Shown: piece after piece, positions 1-5,452 of the stretch | How positions within the stretch are numbered: position 1 is the first letter of the stretch | Layout: each line of letters starts with the position of its first letter | Assembly: GCA_017623335.1 (NCBI GenBank) | Contig: JAGAPI010000214.1 | Coordinates: forward strand, 1-5,452 | DNA from: Prevotella sp. | Lineage (GTDB): Bacteria; Bacteroidota; Bacteroidia; Bacteroidales; Bacteroidaceae | Length of the DNA stretch: 5,452 nucleotides | Direction of reading: 5' to 3' | Notes under the pieces: model-generated | What the model was told of the DNA's origin: nothing | The model's database searches: none | The model's input: only the letters and a program-made list of their open reading frames with translations | Program-made: the position numbers and the translations under genes

Positions 1-1270
1 ACACCTCGTTGATGCCGAATCCCAGCACCATGTGAAGGGTCATGTCGAACAGGAAACCGAGGAAGCACATCCAGAAGAAGCGCGACCGCCGCCCAAACCA
101 TATTCCTGCGGCAAACAGCGCCACAATAATAGCCTCAACAATGTAGTTCACCACACTGCGATACTCCACTATCACGGGACGGCTGCGCAAGGTGTCCTCA
201 AGCAGATAGTCGCTGTGAAGCTGAAGGCTCTCGCCAAAGAGGTTCTCAACGAAAGTGTCCCAGCGCGGAGTGGTGATGTCGGTCCACTGTGTGAACTCGC
301 CCTTTGCTATTGGCTTGCCAGTGTGCATATTGTGCGGCATACGGTGGTTGCGGCGGTATTCCTCAATCATCAGCCTGCGTTTCAGCTTCTTAAATTCCTT
401 ATGTATTGCCACACTGTCCTTCAGCTGTGTGGTGTCGCAGAAGTTTGCCCACAGCTTCGCGTCCTTCTTCTGTGCCTTCACCTTCATCTGTTTCTTCTGC
501 TCAATCTTTGCAGGAGCCACATAGGTATAGAACTCCATACGGGCAAACCGCCAGATGATGAGCGACGGAATGATGACGGCAACAATGAAAAACACCGGAC
601 GGAACATTCTCTTGCCATTTACAAACAGCGTGTCGATGTATATCTTTATGCCATTGCTCAGAGTCACTCCAGCCGTGATGAAAAATATTATCCACACCTG
701 CCATATTCTCAGCTCGCGCCCTTTCTGTATCAGTAAGCCGCTGAGATAAAGGGCAAGAACAAGGATTAACATGGATATGGCAAAATGATCGGGCACTATA
801 AATGTCACCATGATATATCCAAACGAGAATATCATCGACGCAAGCAGCGTGGAGTCGTAAAGCCCAAGCCCGAGCACCCTGCGGAATATTCGGAAACAGA
901 AAATATACGAGTAGTAGACCGCCGCAAGCAGGAACGCCATCACTATCCACTGACAGAAATTATAGTTGGTGGTTTCCATCAGCCAATGGTTCAGCTGCGA
1001 GAACGGATAGACCAGAAATGCCAGCAGCGGGTGACGATAGACATTATACACGGGGCGCCAGTCGGTGAGCACCGAATATGTGATGGGGTCAAAGCCCGAT
1101 ATTGTGAAGTTATCGGTAAACACATTCCACGACCCACGGTTGGTGGCTGTAAACTTGTCGCTGTACTTCATAAAGCACAGCATATTCATAATGACAAAAA
1201 ACAGGAGCCACGCCAACGACGAGGCAAGCTCCTCACATCTGATCTTGAATATCTTGAAAAAATTCCTCAT
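1..1270 (-). CDS. Multi-pass membrane protein, DUF6080-like / GT-C-like (3' end outside window)
   Basis: Reading leftwards from the ATG at 1270, the frame stays open for 423 codons to the window edge, so the C-terminus is missing. The protein begins with a basic amphipathic stretch (MRNFFKIFKIRCEE). It then shows roughly eight hydrophobic segments, near residues 17-35, 80-92, 107-126, 141-160, 162-182, 190-206, 226-241 and 385-402, with another starting near 408. The loop after the first segment carries DWRPVYNVYRHPLL (70-83). An acidic residue and an RHP motif in the first large loop resemble GT-C polyprenyl-phosphate-sugar glycosyltransferases. A very Lys/Arg-rich hydrophilic region (243-380) interrupts the membrane domain. 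From memory the protein resembles the uncharacterised Bacteroidota family DUF6080, but I cannot confirm this. Its start overlaps the stop of the phosphatase gene (ATGA), so the two are translationally coupled and probably act together. The function is unknown; glycosyl transfer at the membrane is an inference. Confidence 0.85.
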   Translation of the reverse strand, partial: MRNFFKIFKIRCEELASSLAWLLFFVIMNMLCFMKYSDKFTATNRGSWNVFTDNFTISGFDPITYSVLTDWRPVYNVYRHPLLAFLVYPFSQLNHWLMETTNYNFCQWIVMAFLLAAVYYSYIFCFRIFRRVLGLGLYDSTLLASMIFSFGYIMVTFIVPDHFAISMLILVLALYLSGLLIQKGRELRIWQVWIIFFITAGVTLSNGIKIYIDTLFVNGKRMFRPVFFIVAVIIPSLIIWRFARMEFYTYVAPAKIEQKKQMKVKAQKKDAKLWANFCDTTQLKDSVAIHKEFKKLKRRLMIEEYRRNHRMPHNMHTGKPIAKGEFTQWTDITTPRWDTFVENLFGESLQLHSDYLLEDTLRSRPVIVEYRSVVNYIVEAIIVALFAAGIWFGRRSRFFWMCFLGFLFDMTLHMVLGFGINEV

Positions 1271-1869
1271 AGTCTAAATGGTTTATAATGTGCCTCATCG
1301 GCAATAGCCAGCAGTTCACGGTCGCCACGGCTGTCGCCAAAGGCAATAAGCTGATAGTCATCACGGTCGGGATAGAGCTCAAGCAAGCGTCTCACCTTCT
1401 CCTCTCCATAACAGTTGGCGGTGGAGAAACGCCCCGTAAGAAATCCATCCTTCACCTCGGGAACAGTGCCAATAACACTGATTTTCTCCATTCCATCGAA
1501 AAACGGGACAACCCAATTCTCTATACTTGCCGACACAACGACCATGGCGGCATCATCGTCTGCCAACACCTTATCATATATATAGTCCACAGCCTTGGGG
1601 CGCAGCAGCCGCCTGCAATTGAGCGCCATAAAAAATGAACAATGTGAATCAAACTCCTTTATACTCATGCCGCGGAACAAATGTGAAAACACTTTTTCCT
1701 TAGCACGGTAGTTGGAGTACAGCCGCAGCTTCATCAATACCAGCAACGGAAAATATAAGACGAGCGTGAGGTAGAGGGCACGACGTCCCTTGGCAAACTT
1801 GATAAACTCAAGCAGCGTATCCTTTGTGGTAAGCGTTCCGTCAAAATCGAATGCATACAATCTTTTCAT
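1267..1869 (-). CDS. HAD-superfamily phosphatase, subfamily IB (phosphoserine phosphatase-like)
   Basis: This 200-residue protein has all four HAD motifs. Motif I is DFDGT with nucleophile D8 and acid/base D10. Motif II is the serine in VVSAS (S113 or S115). Motif III is the lysine of GEEKVRR (K158). Motif IV is FGDSRGDRELL with D179 and D183 for Mg2+. This marks a Mg2+-dependent phosphatase of the SerB-like IB group. The cap region contains a long hydrophobic run (about 31-50), suggesting membrane association, which is unusual for a plain serine-pathway enzyme. The ATG at 1869 is chosen because it places DFDGT at residue 8. A longer reading from a TTG at 1896 would begin inside the promoter -7 box. 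The gene is first in an operon and its TGA overlaps the ATG of the membrane-protein gene by four bases. Together these suggest a phosphatase acting on a membrane-linked phosphate, possibly a lipid-linked sugar phosphate. The substrate is inferred, not seen. Confidence 0.93.
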   Translation of the reverse strand: MKRLYAFDFDGTLTTKDTLLEFIKFAKGRRALYLTLVLYFPLLVLMKLRLYSNYRAKEKVFSHLFRGMSIKEFDSHCSFFMALNCRRLLRPKAVDYIYDKVLADDDAAMVVVSASIENWVVPFFDGMEKISVIGTVPEVKDGFLTGRFSTANCYGEEKVRRLLELYPDRDDYQLIAFGDSRGDRELLAIADEAHYKPFRL

Positions 1870-1893
1870 AATACCTGTCACTTTTGAAAGGTG

Positions 1894-1925
1894 CAAATGT
1901 ACACAAATTCCACGATATTGCCAAA
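1894..1925 (-). promoter_or_regulatory. Bacteroidota-type promoter for the HAD/membrane-protein operon
   Basis: On the minus strand a TTTG box (1925-1922) is followed by exactly 20 bases and then TACATTTG (1901-1894). This matches the Bacteroidota consensus TTTG-N19/20-TAnnTTTG. Transcription should begin a few bases further left, giving a leader of about 20 bases before the ATG at 1869. The promoter lies back to back with that of the BASS-type transporter gene; the two -33 boxes are 25 bases apart across an A/T-rich stretch. Confidence 0.8.
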
Positions 1926-1950
1926 TGAAAGTACAAAAAAATTAAAATTA

Positions 1951-1982
1951 TTTGGAGGTACAGCAGATTTGTAGTACTTTTG
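1951..1982 (+). promoter_or_regulatory. Bacteroidota-type promoter for the BASS-type transporter gene
   Basis: TTTG (1951-1954), a 20-base spacer and TACTTTTG (1975-1982) match the phylum consensus. The likely start of transcription near 1987-1989 leaves a leader of only about 11-13 bases before the ATG at 2000. It is divergent from the HAD-operon promoter. An A/T-rich run (1935-1951) lies just upstream of the -33 box and could act as an UP-like element for either direction. Confidence 0.8.
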
Positions 1983-1999
1983 CACCTCAAAAAGACGTT

Positions 2000-2980
2000 A
2001 TGCACCATCCACATATCACAAAAGACTCAGCAATCATAACCTTTATTAAAGACTGGACCCTGCCCATAGCAATGATAGCAGGAGTGATAGCCTATTTCGT
2101 ATTCAAGGCGCTAAATCTGCCGCAGGCTGTTCATTCAGCCTGCGTGGCAGCGGTATCGGTGATTCAGCCCGTGCTGCTGGCGGTAATGCTCTTTGTGTCG
2201 TTCTGCAAAGTGTCTCCCAAGGACCTCCGGCTGCGCCACTGGCACATTGTGCTGTTAGCAGTGCAGGTGACGCTGTTTCTTGCGGCATCTGCCGCAGCCA
2301 TGCTGTTCGGCGACCATGAAGGCACAAGCGTATTGCTCCAAGGAGCAATGCTCTGCCTGGTATGCCCCACCGCCACCGCCGCAGCCGTAGTAACCAACAA
2401 GCTAGGCGGCGACAGCGGAAGCATAATCACCTACACCTTATTAATAAACATAGCCACGTCATTGCTTGCGCCTGCAATCCTGCCGCTGGTTCACCCACAG
2501 CCGGGAAGCAACTTCATCGCAGCACTGCTGCTCATCATGAGCCACGTGTTCCCGCTGCTCGTAATGCCGCTGTTTGCCGCATGGCTTGTGCGCTACTTCC
2601 TGCCGTCGTTCCACCGTCTCATACTGTCAGTGCCAAATCTTGCCTTCTATCTCTGGGCGGTGTCATTGGCTCTTGCCATTGCCGTGACCACCAAGAGTAT
2701 TGTCCACAGCACCGTCAGCCTATGGTATCTTTTCGGTCTTGCAGCCGTATCGCTCGTATGCTGTCTGTTACAGTTTGGGGCAGGCAAGCACATTGGCGGA
2801 GCCGACGGCGAGCGCATCTGTGGCGGTCAGGCATTCGGACAGAAAAACACTGTGTTCATAATCTGGCTGGGCTACACCTTCCTCACTCCCGTCACCGCCG
2901 TTGTGGGCGGTTTCTATAGCGTGTGGCACAATGTCATCAACTCATGGCAGCTGTATAAGCACAAAAAGAAAAAACAATAA
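2000..2980 (+). CDS. BASS-fold (bile acid:sodium symporter superfamily) transporter, divergent
   Basis: The 326-residue protein is almost entirely hydrophobic, with about nine or ten membrane segments from residue 20 to 313 and a basic tail (KHKKKKQ). Two motifs place it in the BASS fold. CPTATAAAVVTNKLGGD (122-138) corresponds to the first discontinuous-helix region. GGQAFGQKNT (275-284), followed by a helix with P297, corresponds to the second. Known relatives move bile acids, pantothenate, pyruvate or similar organic anions with Na+. Here the residues expected at the sodium sites look replaced, so substrate and coupling ion are uncertain. The ATG at 2000 is preferred: a longer frame opening at the TTG at 1952 would start inside the promoter. 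It has its own promoter, and a separate promoter precedes the next gene, so the two transporters need not be co-expressed. A general label such as 'transporter' is the safest name. Confidence 0.85.
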   Translation: MHHPHITKDSAIITFIKDWTLPIAMIAGVIAYFVFKALNLPQAVHSACVAAVSVIQPVLLAVMLFVSFCKVSPKDLRLRHWHIVLLAVQVTLFLAASAAAMLFGDHEGTSVLLQGAMLCLVCPTATAAAVVTNKLGGDSGSIITYTLLINIATSLLAPAILPLVHPQPGSNFIAALLLIMSHVFPLLVMPLFAAWLVRYFLPSFHRLILSVPNLAFYLWAVSLALAIAVTTKSIVHSTVSLWYLFGLAAVSLVCCLLQFGAGKHIGGADGERICGGQAFGQKNTVFIIWLGYTFLTPVTAVVGGFYSVWHNVINSWQLYKHKKKKQ

Positions 2981-2995
2981 TCTGCATAAAAAAAC

Positions 2996-3018
2996 ATAAA
3001 AATATTCTTTTTATTTTG
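2996..3018 (+). terminator. Possible weak A/T-only terminator after the BASS-type gene
   Basis: ATAAAAA (2996-3002) and TTTTTAT (3008-3014) form a perfect 7-base-pair stem with a 5-base loop, followed by TTTG. It begins 15 bases after the stop codon. The stem contains no G-C pair and the T-run overlaps the -33 box of the next promoter, so termination would be weak. This may be only low-complexity A/T sequence. Confidence 0.25.
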
Positions 3019-3045
3019 TTCTGCGCCCACTTATGTGTAACTTTG
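3015..3045 (+). promoter_or_regulatory. Bacteroidota-type promoter for the SLC13/DASS permease gene
   Basis: TTTG (3015-3018), a 19-base spacer and TAACTTTG (3038-3045) fit the consensus. Transcription should start near 3050, giving a leader of roughly 33 bases before the ATG at 3084. The -7 box lies partly within the left arm of a perfect inverted repeat (3033-3068), so a protein bound there could block RNA polymerase. Confidence 0.8.
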
Positions 3046-3068
3046 CCGTTGAAACAGCAGTTACACAT
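3033..3068. promoter_or_regulatory. Inverted repeat over the permease promoter, candidate operator
   Basis: ATGTGTAACT (3033-3042) is repeated perfectly in reverse complement as AGTTACACAT (3059-3068), separated by 16 bases. The left arm covers the first five bases of the -7 box and the right arm lies just downstream of the expected transcription start. The arm centres are 26 bases apart, about two and a half helical turns. Because the left arm should not be transcribed, a DNA-bound dimeric regulator is more likely than an RNA hairpin. No regulator gene is in the window. Confidence 0.5.
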
Positions 3069-3083
3069 TATATTATTTAGGTT

Positions 3084-4916
3084 ATGACAGCAACACTGAT
3101 AGTACTCGCCATAACGGTGACAATGTTTATAATTGGCAGAATACGCTCTGACATTGTGGCGCTATGCGCACTTACAACTCTTATTCTACTTGGTGTGCTC
3201 ACTCCCGAGGAAGCACTGTCGGGCTTCTCATCGTCGGTGGTGATAATGATGGTGGGACTGTTTGTGATTGGCGGAGCCATATTGCAGACAGGACTTGCCA
3301 AGACCATGAGCCACAAGATAGTACAGCTGGCAGGCGGCAACAACACGGCACTGTTCGTGCTCGTGATACTTGTCACGGCTTTTGTGGGAGCTTTTGTGAG
3401 CAACACAGGCACAGTGGCGCTGATGATGCCGATAGTGATGAGCATGGCGGCACAGTCGGGCATGCAGCCGTCGCAGCTGCTCATGCCCCTTGCCTTTGCC
3501 AGCAGCATGGGCGGAATGCTTACGCTCATAGGAACACCGCCAAACCTTGTAATACAGGAATCGCTCATGGAGCACGGCTATAAGCCGCTGGAGTTTTTCT
3601 CGTTCACACCGATAGGTGCCGTGTGCATCGCCATTGGCTTAATTGTGATGATGCCGCTGAGCAAAATGTTCCTGAAAAAGAAGGCAAAGGACGGCAATGA
3701 ACAAAAGGGACGCGGCAAGACACTTGATGAGCTGGTAAACGAATACAACCTGAACAATGGAGTGAGAAGATACCTCATCACCGCCAACTCGGACATCCGT
3801 GAGAAGACCGTGGCGGAGCTGAACCTGCGCAACACCTACGGTCTGTCGATACTGGAGATAAGAAACGAAAACAACCTTCGCGGCGGCTTAATACGCAACA
3901 TTACGCAGAGCCTCGCCACACCAGAGACAATACTTGCCGAGGGCGATATTATATATCTGATGGGCAACACAGCGCAGATGGATGAGTTTGCCAGAAAGTC
4001 GAAGATAAAAAAGATGGATAAAAACAGCATCGACTTCTACGACCTCGGCATAACCGAGATTGTGCTCATGCCGCGTTCAAGGCTCATTGGAACAAGCATC
4101 ATGAACTCGGGATTCCGCGAGAAATACAGCATCAACGTGCTGGGCATTAAGCGCAGCAAGGACTACATCATGGACAACATCGCCAATGAGCGGCTCACCG
4201 CAGGCGACGTATTGCTGGTGCAGGGAAAATGGAGCAACATAGAAAAGCTGGGCAATGAGGAGACCGAGTGGGTGGTGCTTGGCCGCCCGGAGAAGCAGGC
4301 TCAGCAGGTGACTCTCGACTATAAGTCGCCACTGGCTGCCGTGATAATGGCAGTGATGATTCTCGCCATGGTGTTCGACTTCATTCCCGTGGCTCCGGTC
4401 ACCGCCATCATGGTGGCAGGACTGCTGATGGTGCTCACGGGCTGCTTCCGCAATGTGGAGGCAGCATACAAGACCATCAACTGGGAAAGCGTGGTGCTCA
4501 TAGCCGCCATGATGCCCATGTCGGTGGCACTGGAGAAGACAGGAACATCGGCAGTGATATCACACTCACTCGTGACCTCTCTCGGCTCGCTAAGCCCCAC
4601 AGCCCTGCTCTGCGGAATATATTTCACCACCTCACTGCTCACCATGTTTATCAGCAACACCGCCACTGCCGTGCTTATGGCTCCCATCGCCATGAGCTCT
4701 GCCATGGAAATAGGAGCAAGCCCCTACCCCTTCCTGTTTGCCGTGACCCTTGGCGCAAGCATGTGTTTTGCCTCGCCGTTCTCCACACCACCCAATGCCC
4801 TTGTGATGAACGCCGGAGGATATAAGTTCAGTGATTATATAAAAGTGGGATTGCCCCTGCAGATTATCATCGGAATAGTAATGACGTTTGTGCTGCCGCT
4901 GCTGTTCCCGTTCTGA
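3084..4916 (+). CDS. SLC13/DASS-family permease with two internal RCK_C (TrkA_C) domains
   Basis: The 610-residue inner-membrane transporter has the divalent anion:sodium symporter layout. Membrane segments occupy about 2-200 and 414-610. The two halves repeat the same signature: S106-N107-T108 with T151-P152-P153-N154, and S524-N525-T526 with T568-P569-P570-N571. In DASS proteins the SNT motifs contribute to Na+ and carboxylate/oxyanion binding. Between the halves lie two cytoplasmic RCK_C-like domains, about 230-303 (ending ILAEGDIIYLMG) and 318-392 (ending LTAGDVLLVQG), which usually sense a small ligand. This architecture and length resemble E. coli YfbS and cyanobacterial SLT-type sulfate permeases. 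The substrate (sulfate, dicarboxylate or another anion) cannot be told from sequence. The ATG at 3084 gives an immediate first membrane helix. It has its own promoter with a dyad over the -7 box, implying ligand-responsive control. The gene looks intact. Confidence 0.95.
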   Translation: MTATLIVLAITVTMFIIGRIRSDIVALCALTTLILLGVLTPEEALSGFSSSVVIMMVGLFVIGGAILQTGLAKTMSHKIVQLAGGNNTALFVLVILVTAFVGAFVSNTGTVALMMPIVMSMAAQSGMQPSQLLMPLAFASSMGGMLTLIGTPPNLVIQESLMEHGYKPLEFFSFTPIGAVCIAIGLIVMMPLSKMFLKKKAKDGNEQKGRGKTLDELVNEYNLNNGVRRYLITANSDIREKTVAELNLRNTYGLSILEIRNENNLRGGLIRNITQSLATPETILAEGDIIYLMGNTAQMDEFARKSKIKKMDKNSIDFYDLGITEIVLMPRSRLIGTSIMNSGFREKYSINVLGIKRSKDYIMDNIANERLTAGDVLLVQGKWSNIEKLGNEETEWVVLGRPEKQAQQVTLDYKSPLAAVIMAVMILAMVFDFIPVAPVTAIMVAGLLMVLTGCFRNVEAAYKTINWESVVLIAAMMPMSVALEKTGTSAVISHSLVTSLGSLSPTALLCGIYFTTSLLTMFISNTATAVLMAPIAMSSAMEIGASPYPFLFAVTLGASMCFASPFSTPPNALVMNAGGYKFSDYIKVGLPLQIIIGIVMTFVLPLLFPF

Positions 4917-4940
4917 AACGCACCTATACTTGAGACAACA

Positions 4941-4979
4941 GTTTCCTGATGTCGCGGAAGGTCCAGTATAACAGGAAAC
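4941..4979. repeat. 8-base inverted repeat in the intergenic region, possible dispersed repeat
   Basis: GTTTCCTG (4941-4948) is the perfect reverse complement of CAGGAAAC (4972-4979), with a 23-base loop. It starts 24 bases after the permease stop codon. No T-run follows on the plus strand, so it is not a classical intrinsic terminator. It might still be a 3' mRNA hairpin or part of a short intergenic repeat. Its local composition is richer in G+C than the A/T-rich sequence immediately to its right. Confidence 0.4.
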
Positions 4980-5005
4980 GTGTCGGGAATTAAGTACACA
5001 AAAAT

Positions 5006-5037
5006 AAGCATTTTTGAAAATTCTTTATGAAATGCTT
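5006..5037. promoter_or_regulatory. Inverted repeat overlapping the -33 box of the small-gene operon
   Basis: AAGCATTT (5006-5013) and AAATGCTT (5030-5037) are perfect reverse complements separated by 16 bases. The right arm covers two bases of the TTG -33 box (5036-5038). The spacing between arms (16 bases) is the same as in the permease dyad, although the sequence differs. An operator is plausible. A weak terminator-like hairpin for the permease transcript is an alternative, but no T-run follows. Confidence 0.4.
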
Positions 5038-5066
5038 GGTGTTTTCAGGAATTTGTAGTAATTTTG
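5036..5066 (+). promoter_or_regulatory. Bacteroidota-type promoter for the small two-gene operon
   Basis: TTG (5036-5038), a 20-base spacer and TAATTTTG (5059-5066) fit the consensus. The expected transcription start is near 5071, giving a leader of about 33 bases to the ATG at 5105. An inverted repeat touches the -33 box and a 12-base palindrome lies just inside the expected leader. Confidence 0.75.
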
Positions 5067-5078
5067 CTGCGATTTCAT

Positions 5079-5090
5079 TTAAACGTTTAA
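5079..5090. promoter_or_regulatory. 12-base perfect palindrome in the leader of the small operon
   Basis: TTAAACGTTTAA is its own reverse complement. It lies about 13 bases downstream of the -7 box and 14 bases before the start codon. A protein bound here would hinder initiation or early elongation. It is A/T-rich, so some such palindromes are expected by chance. Confidence 0.4.
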
Positions 5091-5104
5091 TTTAGAGTGA
5101 GATT

Positions 5105-5272
5105 ATGGAAACAACAAATAAAGAGTTCTGGCAAAAGCGAGAAGCGGCTATGAAACGTTTCATGGCTACTAAAGAACGGAAAAAAGCCCGTGTTGCAGAG
5201 ATAACACAAAGTCTTTGCGAAGAGTTTAAAGAAAAAACGGGCAATTACCCCAAATATATAAATGTGTGGTGA
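5105..5272 (+). CDS. Small basic helical protein, 55 residues, unknown function
   Basis: The frame from ATG 5105 to TGA 5272 encodes 55 residues. It is rich in Lys, Arg and Glu (KREAAMKRF, ATKERKKARVAE) with no membrane segment or signal peptide. It is likely one long amphipathic helix or helical hairpin, ending in TGNYPKYINVW. It is supported as real by a well-placed promoter, a purine-rich stretch (AGAGTGAG, 5094-5101) just before the ATG, and its one-base overlap (TGATG) with the next gene, which implies translational coupling. Codons are more A+T-rich than in the genes to the left (many AAA, ATA, ACA). I do not recognise a named family. By size, charge and position it could be a partner or antitoxin-like protein for the downstream product, but nothing in the sequence proves this. 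Confidence 0.75.
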   Translation: METTNKEFWQKREAAMKRFMATKERKKARVAEITQSLCEEFKEKTGNYPKYINVW

Positions 5273-5452
5273 TGAAAGCTCTTGCTTTAGATACAGTTAA
5301 TGGCGAGGCACCATATAAAGTGTCTTGGCATGAGACATCACATACATATCGTTTCAAAACAGATTATGATGTGGTGCTGGCCATTGCCTTTGATGAGGAC
5401 GATATGATTGAGACCGCAGATTCTTATGTTCTTTCTGTTATCAATGTCAATA
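5272..5452 (+). CDS. Acidic protein, DUF6169-like (N-terminal 60 residues; 3' end outside window)
   Basis: The ATG at 5272-5274 shares its A with the TGA of the preceding gene, and the frame stays open for 60 codons to the window edge. The visible part has a beta-rich pattern: YKVSWHETSHTYRFKTDYD, then VVLAIAFDEDDMIE and YVLSVINVN. It is strongly acidic in the DEDD region (41-44). The series YRF-x-TDY, a hydrophobic strand, an acidic turn and a final strand ending in NVN resembles what I remember of DUF6169, a short Bacteroidota family of unknown function. I could not check this. There is no signal peptide or membrane segment so far, so a cytoplasmic protein is likely. The opposite charge to its coupled neighbour is consistent with the two binding each other, which is inference. 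Confidence 0.75.
   Translation, partial: MKALALDTVNGEAPYKVSWHETSHTYRFKTDYDVVLAIAFDEDDMIETADSYVLSVINVN

Noticed and set aside
32..736. Plus-strand open frame of 234 codons, with further ones at 785-1288 and 1288-1638
   Set aside because: These lie antisense to the membrane-protein and HAD genes, whose frames show clear membrane segments and motifs. Their translations are rich in His, Cys and Arg without domain structure.
501..950. Minus-strand open frame of 149 codons
   Set aside because: It is in another frame inside the large membrane protein, whose own frame is open throughout and coherent. It has no promoter or recognisable product.
1870..1896. Longer N-terminus of the HAD protein from a TTG
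   Set aside because: The TTG is part of the TACATTTG -7 box, so it would not be transcribed. The ATG at 1869 gives a standard HAD N-terminus.
1928..1980. AAAGTAC (1928-1934) and GTACTTT (1974-1980) as a shared operator
   Set aside because: The arms are only 7 bases and lie 39 bases apart in A/T-rich DNA. The right arm is largely explained by the -7 box, so chance is the simpler reading.
1952..1999. Longer N-terminus of the BASS-type protein from a TTG
   Set aside because: This stretch contains the -33 and -7 boxes, and the extra 16 residues lack any membrane or signal character.
3077..4705. Several minus-strand and alternate-frame open frames across the permease gene
   Set aside because: All are antisense or frame-shifted shadows of the 610-residue permease, which carries SNT and TPPN motifs in both halves.

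Overview
The window looks like a chromosomal segment from a member of the Bacteroidales, probably a gut Bacteroides/Prevotella/Muribaculaceae-type organism. The main sign is the promoters. All four independently transcribed units are preceded by the Bacteroidota sigma-ABfr pattern, a TTTG or TTG box, 19-20 bases, then TAnnTTTG. Clear Shine-Dalgarno sequences are absent, as is usual for this phylum. No RNA gene, CRISPR array, insertion sequence or phage gene was recognised. The organism is inferred from these signals and from remembered protein similarity, not from a database search.

Left part (1-1869, minus strand): a two-gene operon read leftwards. The first gene encodes a 200-residue HAD-superfamily phosphatase of the phosphoserine-phosphatase-like type (subfamily IB) with a hydrophobic cap. 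It overlaps by an ATGA junction the start of a large multi-pass membrane protein that runs off the left edge. That protein has a GT-C-glycosyltransferase-like look and resembles the uncharacterised DUF6080 family. The coupling suggests a joint role at the membrane, plausibly on a lipid-linked sugar phosphate, but the substrate is not visible.

Middle (1870-4916): a divergent promoter region separates that operon from two plus-strand transporter genes, each with its own promoter. The first encodes a 326-residue protein of the bile acid:sodium symporter (BASS) fold in which the usual sodium-site residues appear replaced. The second encodes a 610-residue SLC13/DASS-type permease with two RCK_C (TrkA_C) domains between its two membrane halves. 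A perfect 10-base inverted repeat covers the -7 box and probable transcription start of the permease gene and is a good operator candidate.

Right part (4917-5452): a 188-base intergenic region carries two spaced inverted repeats, a 12-base palindrome and a promoter. It leads into a compact two-gene unit: a 55-residue basic helical protein, then, overlapping by one base, the first 60 residues of an acidic protein resembling DUF6169. Its codons are visibly more A+T-rich than those of the genes to the left. This unit, with its dyad-rich promoter, is the best candidate in the window for an undescribed accessory system.
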